A stretch of DNA of 64,000 bases, taken from the NCBI RefSeq assembly GCF_016403105.1, contig NZ_CP046155.1:3563906-3627905 (forward strand), given 5' to 3'. Origin of the DNA: Leptolyngbya sp. BL0902 (GTDB lineage Bacteria; Cyanobacteriota; Cyanobacteriia; Phormidesmidales; Phormidesmidaceae). Below the pieces are notes generated by a model. That model saw only the letters and a program-made list of their open reading frames with translations, searched no databases and was not told the DNA's origin. Both the position numbers and the translations under genes were made by a program. Below are positions 1 through 10,025 of the stretch, one piece after another (positions within the stretch are counted from its first letter, which is position 1; the number at the start of each line of letters is the position of its first letter).

Positions 1-3
1 CCC

Positions 4-144
4 ATGTTTCTGCATTGCGTGATTGGCCTCGTTGCAGCCCAAGTGGCCTCCCGTAAGGGGTATGACCTCGGCCTTTGGCTGCTTTGGGGGCTTCTGGGCG
101 GCACCATAGCCTTGATCGATGCCCTCCGGCGAACTTCGGTATGA
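4..144 (+). CDS. Small hydrophobic protein (46 aa), start uncertain at window edge
   Basis: The frame reads from an ATG at position 4 to a TGA at 142-144. Two hydrophobic stretches flank a short polar segment (ASRKGYD), followed by a Gly/Leu-rich second helix and a basic tail (LRRTSV). Small cyanobacterial membrane proteins often look like this, with an RKGY turn between two helices, so I think it is real. The codon before the ATG is open and the window begins there, so the protein may be longer at its N terminus. It converges on the Rieske gene. No function can be assigned. Confidence 0.4.
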   Translation: MFLHCVIGLVAAQVASRKGYDLGLWLLWGLLGGTIALIDALRRTSV

Positions 145-269
145 ATCTTGCCGCCCTTGCCCAACTCTTGCGGGTGGGTGGGGGTATCCTGCGGGCCGCA
201 GGCTGAGACCTATAGCAGGCGACATCGTGGGGGATGACCGTTGCCATACGGTGTCCCTCTGGGCTGGGG

Positions 270-1295
270 CTAATGATCGGGTCGCCGCTGCTCGCTTTCG
301 CCGTGGTCTTTCAGGAGTTTGGCCAGTCGGTGGCGCATGAGGATGCCGGGTCGGTCGCTGGCCATGTGTTGTTCTTCCGCCAAGGAAAGAGGGGCGTCGT
401 AGTCGGTGCCTTCCAAAATCACCCGGTCTTCTGATGTCACCTGACGATCAAAGGCGATGATGTCGGCGGCTTTGGCTTCGGTTTCGGTGTCGTTGCGGAG
501 GCAGAACTGCACCACCTGGGAATGTTGATCATCGATGGGGGTGTAGGCGGTAAAAATCAGGTGAATCAAGCCATTGGGATACTCGATATGCAGGGTGCGG
601 GCAAAGGGCATGTACCAGGTGCGGGTATTGGTGCGGATGGTCTTTTCGCCCTCAATGCCCAGGTTTTTCTTTTGTAGGTCGGGGTTTAGCACCTCTAGCC
701 AGTGCTTCATGACAAAGCCAAAGCTGGTTTCCGTCACCTCATCAATCGGTGGCGGCTGGGGGTTGGCCATATCGCCCCAAGAACTGGCGTGGACAAAGTG
801 CCCGTGGGCGCTGTCGAAGGAGTTTTCGATGGCGCGCAGACCACCGACCTGCCAAGGTTCATAGAATTCGTGGATAAACCGAAAGCTGGGGTCAGTAAAC
901 TGAGGAATTTCAGGGATGGCCTGGAGCGGATTGTCATCGAGACAGACCCACACGTAGCCGTAGCGTTCTTGGCACAGGTAAGAGGGTACCTGATAGGTTT
1001 TGGGAATGGCCGTGCCCGGATCAATTTGGGGGACGGTGGTGCAAGTGCCCAGGGCATCGTAGGCCCAGCCGTGGTAGGGGCAGCGCACACAGCCGTTTTG
1101 CACAACGCCCTTCGATAACTGGGCCGAGCGATGGCAGCAGCGATCCGCTAGGGCCGCAGGTTGGCCCCCGTTGCCTAACCACAGCACCAAAGGTTGCCCC
1201 ATCAAGGTAAACGACTGGGGGCCCTGGAGCAGGTGATCCACGGGAATGACGGGATACCAAAAGCGGCGAAGAACGGGCTGCTGGGTCGTGAGCAT
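270..1295 (-). CDS. Rieske [2Fe-2S] oxygenase, pheophorbide a oxygenase-like
   Basis: This 341-aa protein has a Rieske cluster motif of two C-x-H / C-x2-H halves (DRCCHRS near residue 52 and CPYHGWAYD near 72). It also has a mononuclear iron motif NSFDSAHGHFVH near residue 158, giving the N-x2-D-x2-H-x4-H signature of ring-hydroxylating oxygenases. It therefore has all ligands for electron transfer and O2 activation. The family includes PaO, chlorophyllide a oxygenase-like and Tic55-like proteins, so a role in tetrapyrrole or aromatic-ring oxidation is likely, but the substrate cannot be read from the sequence. A close paralogue lies at 44519-45532; both begin with the same short motif ending RFWYPV, which supports this start. 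No reductase is adjacent; ferredoxin is the likely donor. Confidence 0.88.
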   Translation of the reverse strand: MLTTQQPVLRRFWYPVIPVDHLLQGPQSFTLMGQPLVLWLGNGGQPAALADRCCHRSAQLSKGVVQNGCVRCPYHGWAYDALGTCTTVPQIDPGTAIPKTYQVPSYLCQERYGYVWVCLDDNPLQAIPEIPQFTDPSFRFIHEFYEPWQVGGLRAIENSFDSAHGHFVHASSWGDMANPQPPPIDEVTETSFGFVMKHWLEVLNPDLQKKNLGIEGEKTIRTNTRTWYMPFARTLHIEYPNGLIHLIFTAYTPIDDQHSQVVQFCLRNDTETEAKAADIIAFDRQVTSEDRVILEGTDYDAPLSLAEEQHMASDRPGILMRHRLAKLLKDHGESEQRRPDH

Positions 1296-2583
1296 AGCGG
1301 CGGGGCAAATGGGAAAAATCAGGGGTAACTATGGGCCAAGGGCTCGCCGCAGGGTGCGAACCATGGGGATGTGATCGCGCCTAAACAGATGGGGATCATG
1401 CAGACCACAGACCACCCATCGGTTCTAAGGTCGAGCCCTGGGTCGTCCACCCCCACTTCTATGGACGTTAGGGGACAACCAGGGGGGCTTCCGTATCTTG
1501 GGCTACGCTTTTTTGCGTTGGGTCGTCATGGCTATTCTGGCAGAACCAAGACTGGCCGAGAATCGTGGGCAGGTTGGGTTCTCCTGTCGCGCTATCCAAC
1601 CCACGAAGTATCAAGACTTTTCAGTGTTGTGTCTGTTCTCCAATATTTTGCAGGCCCAATTTGGAATAAAGTCTAAACTTTCCTCCGATTGTCTGTAACC
1701 GTTGCCACACTAGAAAAAACCTAAGAAAAGCTTAGGGATCACCTCCTCTAGATCCAGTAAATTCAGCCTGCTTTTTCCTTCGCTTCCCATTCAAATTGGC
1801 CCTAGGGTCGGGCCTTCGCCTCATCCTAAATTAGCAATCTCCTCAGCCGCTACAACTAGGGACTAAGGCTGAAATGATCAGCCTCAATTCTCAGATAACG
1901 CCGCCGCTGATGACTGGTGATCTAGGACGACAACACCAGATTGAAACCGCAAAAGTCCCTTCTCCGCAATATTTTGTTACATCGTTAGAGACTCTGTACA
2001 TCAAAACTTTAGGCCCAAGGCAGATTCAAAAATTTACCTAGGGAGGCATTGATTAAAATAACTTCATATTGCTACATGGCTCTCTCATAATGCAATGGCA
2101 GGACAAAAACCGTTAAAGGGCGTTGGATAACGATCCGGGGCTCTTTAAACCTAGGATGAGCACATTCATTTTTGGGCGATCACAAACCATGATTGATCAC
2201 AAAAAAATTGGGATCGCCAAAGAAGCGATCTGCGGCCTTAGTAAAGCCTTTACAAAGCTCTGCACGCTTCGTCTTGAAAGCCGCTACCATGAAATCACTT
2301 AATTCGATTGAGTGAATTGATTTCGATATCGTTGTGTGTCGCGTAACGCTTATCAATTGGCGGTTTAGCCCATGGAAGCATCCGTACCCTGGTAGCTCTC
2401 CCTCAACCAGGTGCGTGACCCCCAAGAGGGGATGCGATAACTCCCATTGCCCCTTTGCAACCAGCGAATTCATAACTATTCCACGATTCAACCGACTAAG
2501 TGCACCCTTTGAGTGTGTCTGGGGCCAGGTTTTGGCTGCTGTGCTCAGGGGCTAGACCGTTCCCACGTCGTTAGGGGCCACCC
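1296..2583. other. Long intergenic region upstream of glgP
   Basis: About 1.29 kb lies between the Rieske gene and glgP. The middle (about 1650-2330) is visibly AT-richer than the flanking genes. A short perfect hairpin, CCTAAG-aaaag-CTTAGG, sits at 1720-1736. A 103-codon frame on the minus strand at 2180-2491 resembles nothing I recognise. The stretch must hold the glgP promoter, but I cannot place a convincing -10/-35 pair. Confidence 0.4.
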
Positions 2584-5136
2584 ATGATCAGACCATCAAC
2601 TCAGATTTCCCAGGCTTCCAGCCCTCGCGTTCAGGTGACAGCCAGTTCTGCGCCGACCTCGCCCTATCCCGCGCCGCCGCTGCAACCCGTCTACAGCGAG
2701 TCGTCGGAACAGCTGAAGCAGGCGCTTTTCAACAATCTCCACTGCGAACAGGGCAAGGATGAGCAGTTTGCCAATGCCCACGACTACTACATGGCCCTGG
2801 CCTACAGCGTGCGCAACGAACTGATGAAGAAGCGCATCCGCACCGCCAAAACCTACGCTGATGCTAAGGCCAAGGCGGTCTACTACCTATCGGCGGAATT
2901 TCTGATGGGGCGGCACCTGGGCAACGGCCTGATCAACCTGGGTCTGCACGAAACCATGCGCCACACCCTGGCGGACATGGGCCTCGATTTGGATGAACTG
3001 CTGGAGCGAGAGGCGGAACCGGGCCTGGGCAATGGCGGATTGGGTCGGCTGGCGGCCTGCTTTATGGATTCCTTGACGACCCTGAACCTGCCCGCCATTG
3101 GCTACGGCATTCGCTATGAATTTGGCATTTTCACCCAGGTGCTCCACAACGGCTTCCAGCACGAGCAGCCGGATAAGTGGCTGAGCTTTGGCAACCCCTG
3201 GGAGATCGCCCGTCCCGATTACCAAGTTGAAATCAAATTCGGCGGCTACACCGAGGTCTACAAAGATCACGACAACGACTACCGCGTGCGCTGGATGCCG
3301 GGACAGACGGTAATCGGCATTCCCCACGATTCCCCGGTTCCGGGCTACGGCACCGAGAACGTCAACATTCTGCGGCTGTGGAAGGCGGAGGCGGGCAGCG
3401 CCTTTGACCTCCATGCCTTCAACGCTGGAGACTACTTTGGGGCCGTGGCCGACAAGATGATCTCCGAGAACATCACGAAAGTCCTCTACCCCAACGACGA
3501 AACCCGCCAAGGGAAAGAACTGCGGCTGCAACAGCAGTATTTCTTCGTGGCCTGCTCGTTGCAAGACATCATTCGTCTGCACCTGCGGGATCATGGCCAT
3601 CTGGAAACCCTGGCCGACTTTGCCGCTATCCAGCTCAACGACACCCACCCCGCCATTGGCGTGGCGGAACTAATGCGGATTCTGCTGGACGAGCATCACT
3701 TTGACTGGGATCAAGCCTGGGGCATCACCCAGAAATGCTTTGGCTACACCAACCACACCCTAATGCCCGAAGCCCTGGAATGCTGGTCGGTGGATTTGTT
3801 TGGCCGCTTACTGCCCCGCCACCTGGAATTGATCTACGAAATCAACCACCGCTTCCTCAGCCAGGTGAAGCTGCGCTATCCCAAAGACCCCGAACGGCTG
3901 GAGCGGCTGTCGCTGATTGCCGAAAGCCCGGAACGGAAAGTTCGCATGGCCAACCTCGCCTGTGTGGGCAGCCACGCCATCAACGGGGTCGCCGCCCTGC
4001 ACACGGAACTGCTGAAGCAGGACGTCCTGCGCGACTTCTACGAACTCTGGCCCGACAAATTCACCAACAAAACCAACGGCATCACCCCCCGTCGCTGGCT
4101 GTTGCAATGCAACCCCCGCCTGTCCCAGTTGATTACCGAAACCATCGGCGAAAGCTGGATTACCAACCTGGATGACCTGCGCCAACTGGAAGCTCACCTG
4201 GATGACCCCACCTTCCAGCAGGCATGGCATTCCATCAAACAGTCCAACAAGTGGGATCTGGCCCACATCATCCACAGCCGCCTCGGCATTGAGATCAACC
4301 CCGACTCCCTCTTTGATGTGCAAATCAAGCGCATCCACGAGTACAAGCGGCAGTTGCTCAACATCCTCCATGTCATCACCCTGTACCACCGGATTTTGCA
4401 GCACCCTGACCAGCCCATCGTGCCCCGCACGGTGATCTTTGGCGGCAAGGCGGCTCCGGGCTACGCCATGGCCAAACTGGTGGTGAAACTGATCACCGCC
4501 GTCGCCGATGTGGTCAACGCCGATCCCATCGTGGCCGGACAGTTGAAGGTGGTGTTCCTGCCCAATTACAACGTGTCCTTGGCCCAGCGCATCTTCCCCG
4601 CCTCGGATCTGTCGGAGCAAATTTCCACCGCTGGCACCGAAGCCTCCGGCACCGGAAACATGAAGTTTGCCCTCAACGGTGCCCTCACCATCGGCACCCT
4701 GGATGGGGCCAACATCGAAATCCGCGAAGAAGTGGGGGCCGACAACTTCTTCCTGTTTGGCCTCACCACCGAACAGGTCGCCGCCTGCAAGGCTGTGGGT
4801 CACAACCCCTGGTTCTACTACGACACCAACCCCGAACTGAAGCGCGTCCTCGACAGCATCGCCAGCGGCCTCTTTGCCCCCGACCATCCCGATCTGTTCC
4901 TGCCCCTGCTGGATTCCCTGCTGGTGGATGACCCCTACCTGGTGATGGCCGACTACGGAGCCTACGTCCAGTGCCAGGAGCACGTTAGCCGCTGTTACGA
5001 AGACCAGGCCCGCTGGACGCGGATGTCGATTCTGAACGCGGCCCGCATCGGCAAGTTCTCCGCCGACCGCACCATCGCCGACTACACCCGCGACATCTGG
5101 CACGTCAAACCCATTGCGGTGAATCCAGAGGGCTAA
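2584..5136 (+). CDS. glgP: Glycogen phosphorylase
   Basis: This 850-aa protein has the usual length for a bacterial alpha-glucan phosphorylase (GT35 family). It releases glucose 1-phosphate from glycogen by phosphorolysis in the cytoplasm, using pyridoxal phosphate. The family signature EASGTGNMKFALNG lies near residue 690 and includes the PLP-binding lysine. Upstream are GLGNGGLGRLAACFMDSL near 147 and KTNGITPRRWL near 495, both typical of the catalytic core. An N-terminal extension of about 35 residues rich in Ser and Pro precedes the core. A GGGG stretch just upstream of the ATG can serve as ribosome-binding site. The gene stands alone and is followed by two strong hairpins. Confidence 0.97.
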   Translation: MIRPSTQISQASSPRVQVTASSAPTSPYPAPPLQPVYSESSEQLKQALFNNLHCEQGKDEQFANAHDYYMALAYSVRNELMKKRIRTAKTYADAKAKAVYYLSAEFLMGRHLGNGLINLGLHETMRHTLADMGLDLDELLEREAEPGLGNGGLGRLAACFMDSLTTLNLPAIGYGIRYEFGIFTQVLHNGFQHEQPDKWLSFGNPWEIARPDYQVEIKFGGYTEVYKDHDNDYRVRWMPGQTVIGIPHDSPVPGYGTENVNILRLWKAEAGSAFDLHAFNAGDYFGAVADKMISENITKVLYPNDETRQGKELRLQQQYFFVACSLQDIIRLHLRDHGHLETLADFAAIQLNDTHPAIGVAELMRILLDEHHFDWDQAWGITQKCFGYTNHTLMPEALECWSVDLFGRLLPRHLELIYEINHRFLSQVKLRYPKDPERLERLSLIAESPERKVRMANLACVGSHAINGVAALHTELLKQDVLRDFYELWPDKFTNKTNGITPRRWLLQCNPRLSQLITETIGESWITNLDDLRQLEAHLDDPTFQQAWHSIKQSNKWDLAHIIHSRLGIEINPDSLFDVQIKRIHEYKRQLLNILHVITLYHRILQHPDQPIVPRTVIFGGKAAPGYAMAKLVVKLITAVADVVNADPIVAGQLKVVFLPNYNVSLAQRIFPASDLSEQISTAGTEASGTGNMKFALNGALTIGTLDGANIEIREEVGADNFFLFGLTTEQVAACKAVGHNPWFYYDTNPELKRVLDSIASGLFAPDHPDLFLPLLDSLLVDDPYLVMADYGAYVQCQEHVSRCYEDQARWTRMSILNAARIGKFSADRTIADYTRDIWHVKPIAVNPEG

Positions 5137-5147
5137 TTCTCAGGAAC

Positions 5148-5180
5148 GGCATCCCAGTTTGACCCGTTTGCCGGGATGCC
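5148..5180 (+). terminator. Hairpin after glgP
   Basis: An 8-bp perfect stem, GGCATCCC (5148-5155) with GGGATGCC (5173-5180), lies 12 bp after the glgP stop. It has no long T tract, so termination may be only partial. Confidence 0.5.
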
Positions 5181-5196
5181 TCCTTCCCCTGAATGG

Positions 5197-5224
5197 GACC
5201 CGTCATTCTTTAGGGTGACGGGTC
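5197..5224. terminator. Second hairpin between convergent glgP and crtB
   Basis: A 9-bp perfect stem, GACCCGTCA (5197-5205) with TGACGGGTC (5216-5224), follows the first hairpin. It lies between two converging genes, so it may act in both directions. Confidence 0.45.
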
Positions 5225-5379
5225 AATGTATGTCAATGTATAGCGGGTTTTAGTGGGGTGCGGTACAGCTAAAGGGGGCATGCCCCTTGCTCACGAAGTT
5301 GAGTGCGCCTAGGTGTACCTCACTTATCAGAGAACCGCCATAGCGTATCTAGGGGACGACTCGTTGAACTCAACCATCC

Positions 5380-6306
5380 CTAAAACACTCGCGCCTTCAG
5401 CAGTGCTCCGGGCAGGGTGGTCAGTTTGCGAAGGGAAGGTACATAGGCTCGACGGCTAAACACGTCGTAGCCGTTCTCTTCGATCACGTCCAAGATTTGG
5501 CGATACAGATCTAACGCCGCCCACACGGGCCAGCGGGCATCGGGGCTGAGTTGGCTGATTCCCGCCTCGGCTTCAGCGTAGTAGTGGCGGGCGCGGTCGA
5601 TTTCAAAGGCCATCAGGGCACGCCAGCGGTCGTCCACTACCCCAGCCATCAGATCGGCTTCGGTGTAGTGGAATTGGGCCAAATCCTCTAGCGGGAGATA
5701 AATCCGGCCTCGGCGGGCATCTTCGCCCACGTCCCGCAGGATGTTGGTGAGTTGGTTGGCAATGCCAAGGGCTACGGCTTGGGGGGTGGGGTCAATGGGA
5801 TCCTTGGGATGCCAGGGGGCGGTGTACAGTTCTGTATCGACGCCCATCACCGTGGTAGACATTAGGCCCACGGTGCCCGCCACTCGGTAGCAGTAGAGTT
5901 CGAGATCTTGGAACGTTTCGTAGCGGTTGCGGTGCAAGTCCATGCGCTGGCCCGCAATCATATCCCGGAAGGGCTGGATATCGAGGGGGAACTTCTCCAG
6001 GGTATCCACTAGGGCCACGTCTTCGTCATCTACGGGACAACCCGCAAACACCGATTCCAGTTGCGATTCCCAGCGGTCGAGGGTTTTCTCGTTGGTGAAC
6101 TGAGCTTGGGGGCCATCCACCAGTTCATCGGTTCTCCGACACCACAGATAGATGGCCCAGATGGCGCGGCGCTTGGCGGGGGCCATCAGCAGGGTGCCCA
6201 TGTAGAAGGTCTTCGAGTACTTTGCGGTGACTTGACGGCAAAGCTCGTAGGCTTCCTCGATGGAGGAGAGGGATGGGCGTGGGGGAGAATCAGTCAGTTG
6301 CAGCAT
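5380..6306 (-). CDS. crtB: 15-cis-phytoene synthase
   Basis: This 308-aa protein is a trans-isoprenyl diphosphate synthase of the squalene/phytoene synthase family. It condenses two geranylgeranyl diphosphates to phytoene, the first committed step of carotenoid synthesis. Both aspartate-rich Mg-diphosphate sites are present: DELVDG near residue 60 and DVGEDARRGRIYLP near 197. The ATG at 6306 is chosen over the in-frame TTG one codon earlier because GGGA lies six bases upstream. In many cyanobacteria crtB follows the phytoene desaturase gene; here no desaturase is next to it. Confidence 0.96.
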   Translation of the reverse strand: MLQLTDSPPRPSLSSIEEAYELCRQVTAKYSKTFYMGTLLMAPAKRRAIWAIYLWCRRTDELVDGPQAQFTNEKTLDRWESQLESVFAGCPVDDEDVALVDTLEKFPLDIQPFRDMIAGQRMDLHRNRYETFQDLELYCYRVAGTVGLMSTTVMGVDTELYTAPWHPKDPIDPTPQAVALGIANQLTNILRDVGEDARRGRIYLPLEDLAQFHYTEADLMAGVVDDRWRALMAFEIDRARHYYAEAEAGISQLSPDARWPVWAALDLYRQILDVIEENGYDVFSRRAYVPSLRKLTTLPGALLKARVF

Positions 6307-6798
6307 CAATGTCCCAATCTGGAGAAGGTAAATCTCAAACCGACCACAGGTGTATCTGCTTAACTAGCCTCTCATAACTGCACCCATCATGGGAAAAACA
6401 GTTAGGATTGGCCCAAGACGACCCAGATTACACGGCATTTCGCTATGGACATGGCCAGGGAGTAGAAATGCTGCAACAGTCAACGGGCTGTGGCACTTAT
6501 ACAAAAACTAGGGGCTAGTTGTGTTGATTATATGTTGCAATCCGTAACATATGTCGAAAAATCCGATTTGGCTAGGGCGACCTCGGCCCTGGCCTCGTCC
6601 CAAAGTTGGGCCAGCCCGGATAGAATAGGAAACTGCACTCATTCGGTTCCAGCTTGGTGTTGGTCATCCTCATGGGAGCCTGAATCGCCCTAGGATGAAT
6701 ACCTCAGCGGCCCAGACCCGTTCTCAGGACGGTGGCGCTACCGGGGCCGATGGGTGCGGATCGCCTGTCCATCTCGATGCTTGCGGGGAGCCCAACTC
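6307..6798. other. Divergent intergenic region between crtB and glyA
   Basis: About 490 bp separates two divergent genes and must carry both promoters. I see no clear operator, repeat or RNA. Open frames in it, including the in-frame extension of glyA to 6754, lack the codon character of real genes here. Confidence 0.35.
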
Positions 6799-8082
6799 GT
6801 GCCTGAAACCAACTTCGATTTCCTTGTCCAATCCGATCCATTGCTGGCCACCATTGTGCAGCGCGAACTGCAACGCCAGCGGGATCACCTAGAGCTGATC
6901 GCCAGCGAAAACTTCACCTCGGCAGCGGTGATGGCGGCCCAGGGGTCGGTGCTCACCAACAAATACGCGGAAGGCTTGCCCAACAAGCGCTACTACGGCG
7001 GCTGCACCTTCGTAGACGAGGCCGAGCAACTGGCCATCGACCGCGTGCAGGAACTCTTCGGCGCGGCCCACGCCAACGTGCAGCCCCACTCCGGTGCCCA
7101 GGCTAACTTTGCAGTATTCCTGGCCCTGCTGAACCCCGGCGACACCATCATGGGGATGGATTTGTCCCACGGTGGCCACCTCACCCACGGATCGCCTGTG
7201 AATGTGTCGGGTAAGTGGTTCAAGGTGGTGCAGTACGGCGTCAGCCGCGAAACCGAACAACTCGACTTCGACGCCATCCGCGCCCTGGCCCTAGAGCATC
7301 GGCCCAAGCTGATCATCTGCGGTTATTCCGCCTATCCCCGCACCATTGATTTCCAAGCCTTCCGCGCCATTGCCGACGAAGTAGGCGCGTACCTGATGGC
7401 TGACATCGCCCACATTGCGGGTCTAGTCGCCGCTGGACTGCACCCCAACCCTGTGCCCCACTGCGATGTCGTCACCACCACCACCCACAAAACCCTGCGC
7501 GGCCCCCGTGGCGGCTTGATTCTCACCCGCGACGCCGAACTGGGCAAAAAGTTCGACAAGGCGGTGTTCCCCGGCACCCAGGGCGGCCCCCTAGAGCACG
7601 TCATCGCCGCCAAGGCCGTGGCCTTTGGGGAAGCCCTGCGGCCTGAGTTCAAGGTTTATTCTGCCCAGGTGATTGAAAATGCCCAGCGATTGGCCAACCA
7701 GCTACAAAATCGTGGCTTCAAGGTGGTCTCCAACGGCACCGACAACCACCTGGTGCTGGTGGATCTGCGATCCATCGGCATGACCGGGAAGCGGGCCGAC
7801 CAACTGGTGAGCACCGTCAACATCACCGCCAACAAGAACACGGTGCCCTACGACCCCGAATCGCCCTTTGTCACCAGCGGTCTGCGCCTGGGCTCCCCCG
7901 CCATGACCACCCGTGGCCTGGGCAGCGATGAGTTTGCCACCATCGCCGACATCATTGCAGATCGTCTATTGAATCCAGAGGATACGGCAATGGAAAGCCG
8001 CTGCCGGGATCGGGTCGCCGCCCTGTGCGAACGCTTCCCCCTCTATCCCCACCTGGGCGGTCGCGTTCCGGCCCTGGTCTAG
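6799..8082 (+). CDS. glyA: Serine hydroxymethyltransferase
   Basis: This PLP enzyme interconverts serine and glycine and charges tetrahydrofolate with a one-carbon unit. The PLP-lysine motif [14 protein letters not shown] is near residue 228, and [11 protein letters not shown] near residue 32 is the family's N-terminal signature. A GTG at 6799 with GGGGAG at 6785-6790 gives 427 aa, the normal length. The ATG 15 codons upstream has no Shine-Dalgarno sequence and adds residues unlike the family. The gene is monocistronic as far as can be seen. Confidence 0.96.
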   Translation: MPETNFDFLVQSDPLLATIVQRELQRQRDHLELIASENFTSAAVMAAQGSVLTNKYAEGLPNKRYYGGCTFVDEAEQLAIDRVQELFGAAHANVQPHSGAQANFAVFLALLNPGDTIMGMDLSHGGHLTHGSPVNVSGKWFKVVQYGVSRETEQLDFDAIRALALEHRPKLIICGYSAYPRTIDFQAFRAIADEVGAYLMADIAHIAGLVAAGLHPNPVPHCDVVTTTTHKTLRGPRGGLILTRDAELGKKFDKAVFPGTQGGPLEHVIAAKAVAFGEALRPEFKVYSAQVIENAQRLANQLQNRGFKVVSNGTDNHLVLVDLRSIGMTGKRADQLVSTVNITANKNTVPYDPESPFVTSGLRLGSPAMTTRGLGSDEFATIADIIADRLLNPEDTAMESRCRDRVAALCERFPLYPHLGGRVPALV

Positions 8083-8352
8083 GGTTTAGCGGTTGGGGCT
8101 GAGTTTTGCCTAGGGTGGGCTCGCCCCTACAGTTGCCACCAAACTTCACACAGACTCCATGGAGAGGGACAGCGAAGGTTAAGGTTTAGCCTTCACGATC
8201 TGTCATAATCTGCATGGAGTTTTGTTCATTTAGGAAAAGTCAACCTATCCTATGGACGAATGCCCCCTTAAAAATCATAGGGGTCGCTTCCAGCAAGGCC
8301 GTTTGCCCTCCAGCCGCCGAGGCCGTTCAGTTCCCTCCCCCTAGGAGTTCAG

Positions 8353-9411
8353 ATGCCGTTTCATCTGTATCACTTTCTCGCCTTTGTTGTTTCCATGGCC
8401 GTTGTGCTGGTGACAACGCCCATCGTGCGCCGCATTGGCCTAAAAAGTGGGCGTGTGGATTTGCCAGGGGGACGCAAGGTACACAACCAGCCCATGGTGC
8501 GGCTGGGGGGTGTGTCGATTTTTCTGGGCACCTTTACGGCGCTGATCCTAGCCTGGGCCACCGGGGGCTTTCTGGACGGCAGCGGCCAGTACCTCGCGCC
8601 ACCCCAGGAGTTTCAGATTTGGGGTGTCACCATTGGCGGGCTGGCCTTCTTCCTGATTGGGCTAATGGACGACCTGTTTGGGCTATCTCCCCTCAGCCGT
8701 TTGATCATGCAGGCGCTGGTTGCCACCATTGCTTGGCATGTGGGTGTCAGCATCGACTTTCTCACCATTCCCTTCTACGGCCTCACTCCCCTGCCCGACC
8801 TCATTAGCTTGCCTGTGACGATCTTCTGGCTGGTGGGCATGGCCAACGCCATCAACTGGATCGATGGTCTGGATGGGTTGGCGGCGGGGGTGTCCGGCAT
8901 CGCCGCCATTGTGATGCTGGTGGTGTGTCTGTTTATGGGTCAGCCTGCCGCTGCTCTGATTGCTGCCGCCCTGGCTGGCGGTGCCCTCGGCTTTTTGCGC
9001 TACAATTTCAACCCCGCCAAAATTTTCATGGGCGATGGGGGAGCCTACTTTATGGGCTTTACCCTGGCTGGGGTCGGCATCATTGGCCTCGTCAAAACGG
9101 TGACGACCGCCGCCGTGCTGCTGCCCTACCTGATTCTGGCGGTGCCGATTCTGGATATGTCCGCCGTGATCTTGGATCGGCTGCGTTCCGGCAACTCCCC
9201 CTTCATTGCCGATAAGCGCCACCTGCACCACCGTTTGCTCCAAGCCGGACTCTCTCACCGGGTCACAGTGCTATTTATCTATGTGCTCACCCTGTGGGCG
9301 GGTAGCCTTGCCCTAGCCTTTGCGGGGATTCCTAGCGGCGTGGCCTATGCCCTAGGAGCCACCGCCTTGCTGAGCTACACGGGCTGGCGGCTGCGGCAAC
9401 AGGCCCGGTAG
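8353..9411 (+). CDS. MraY/WecA-family undecaprenyl-phosphate glycosyl-1-phosphate transferase
   Basis: This 352-aa polytopic membrane protein has about ten hydrophobic helices. The conserved cytoplasmic motifs of the polyprenyl-phosphate HexNAc-1-P transferases are present in order: MDDLFGLSPL near residue 104, NAINWIDGLDGLAAG near 166, GDGGAYFMGF near 227 and RHLHHRLLQAGLSHR near 289. The RHLHHRL version marks the WecA/TagO branch rather than MraY itself. It probably loads UDP-GlcNAc (or a related sugar) onto undecaprenyl phosphate to start a cell-surface glycan. AGGAG at 8343-8347 supports the ATG. No other polysaccharide genes are adjacent. Confidence 0.88.
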   Translation: MPFHLYHFLAFVVSMAVVLVTTPIVRRIGLKSGRVDLPGGRKVHNQPMVRLGGVSIFLGTFTALILAWATGGFLDGSGQYLAPPQEFQIWGVTIGGLAFFLIGLMDDLFGLSPLSRLIMQALVATIAWHVGVSIDFLTIPFYGLTPLPDLISLPVTIFWLVGMANAINWIDGLDGLAAGVSGIAAIVMLVVCLFMGQPAAALIAAALAGGALGFLRYNFNPAKIFMGDGGAYFMGFTLAGVGIIGLVKTVTTAAVLLPYLILAVPILDMSAVILDRLRSGNSPFIADKRHLHHRLLQAGLSHRVTVLFIYVLTLWAGSLALAFAGIPSGVAYALGATALLSYTGWRLRQQAR

Positions 9412-9697
9412 ATAGGGTTGATCATTCTGACGTCCCATCGAGGAGAACGTTCCCACCTGACTGCCTTTCGCCCACTTGTGTCAGGCAGTCAGCGTTTCCA
9501 CTGTAGGTGATTTAGGGACGGTGGCCTTTTCGGCCAGTCAACGGTGCAGCGGGCGGTCTTTTTAGGGATTGTAGGCAGTCAGAACGTAGGGCGCATTCGC
9601 GACGAGAACCCCACCCGATTCCACCATAAACTCTGTGATTCGTCGCAATGCACCCTCAAGGAACTACGGTTAGGGGCGTTTCAGCCGAGGATAAGGC

Positions 9698-9853
9698 TTA
9701 GCCGAATTGTTTTTTGGCGTCTTCGTAGACGGCTTCTGTAATTTGGCTAATGCCTTGATCTTGGGCAAATTTTTCAATTTTTTTGCGGGCGGCGGGGCGC
9801 ACAAAGAAGGGGATTTCCTTCAGGCGGGCTTCAGCTTCGGCAGTCCAATCCAT
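9698..9853 (-). CDS. PCP_red-domain microprotein (51 aa)
   Basis: A 51-codon gene begins with ATG at 9853, preceded by GGAG ten bases upstream on the minus strand. Its sequence starts MDWTAEAEARLKEIPFFVRP and continues with ARKKIEKFAQDQGISQIT. This matches the small C-terminal domain of the light-independent protochlorophyllide reductase subunit ChlB (PCP_red domain), which has the same WT-x-EAE-x-RL-x-x-IPFFVR opening. Here it occurs without the catalytic subunit. Such stand-alone copies occur in cyanobacteria; their role is not established. A link to chlorophyll synthesis is inference. Confidence 0.8.
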   Translation of the reverse strand: MDWTAEAEARLKEIPFFVRPAARKKIEKFAQDQGISQITEAVYEDAKKQFG

Positions 9854-10025
9854 CGTCAACAATCTCCTAGGGCCAAGGGTTCACACCAGAACGTTGGTCG
9901 CCCAAACGGCTGAGAAGCGCCCTTGCAAGGCTCTCTCTCCCTTTGCGTTCTGCTTCAAACTTCTTTACGATACCAGGGTCGGACTGCGCCTTAGCAACGG
10001 TCAATCACTGTGAGAGGAGATTGTG

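Noticed and set aside
2180..2491. 103-codon minus-strand frame upstream of glgP
   Set aside because: No family resemblance, no ribosome-binding site and no coding-like composition; kept only as a note in the intergenic entry.
3808..5103. 431-codon open frame antisense to glgP
   Set aside because: Shadow of glgP with a low-complexity Gly/Val/His/Gln translation and no ribosome-binding site.
8214..8807. 197-codon frame overlapping the WecA/TagO-like gene
   Set aside because: It is out of frame with a clear membrane enzyme gene and has no recognisable sequence.
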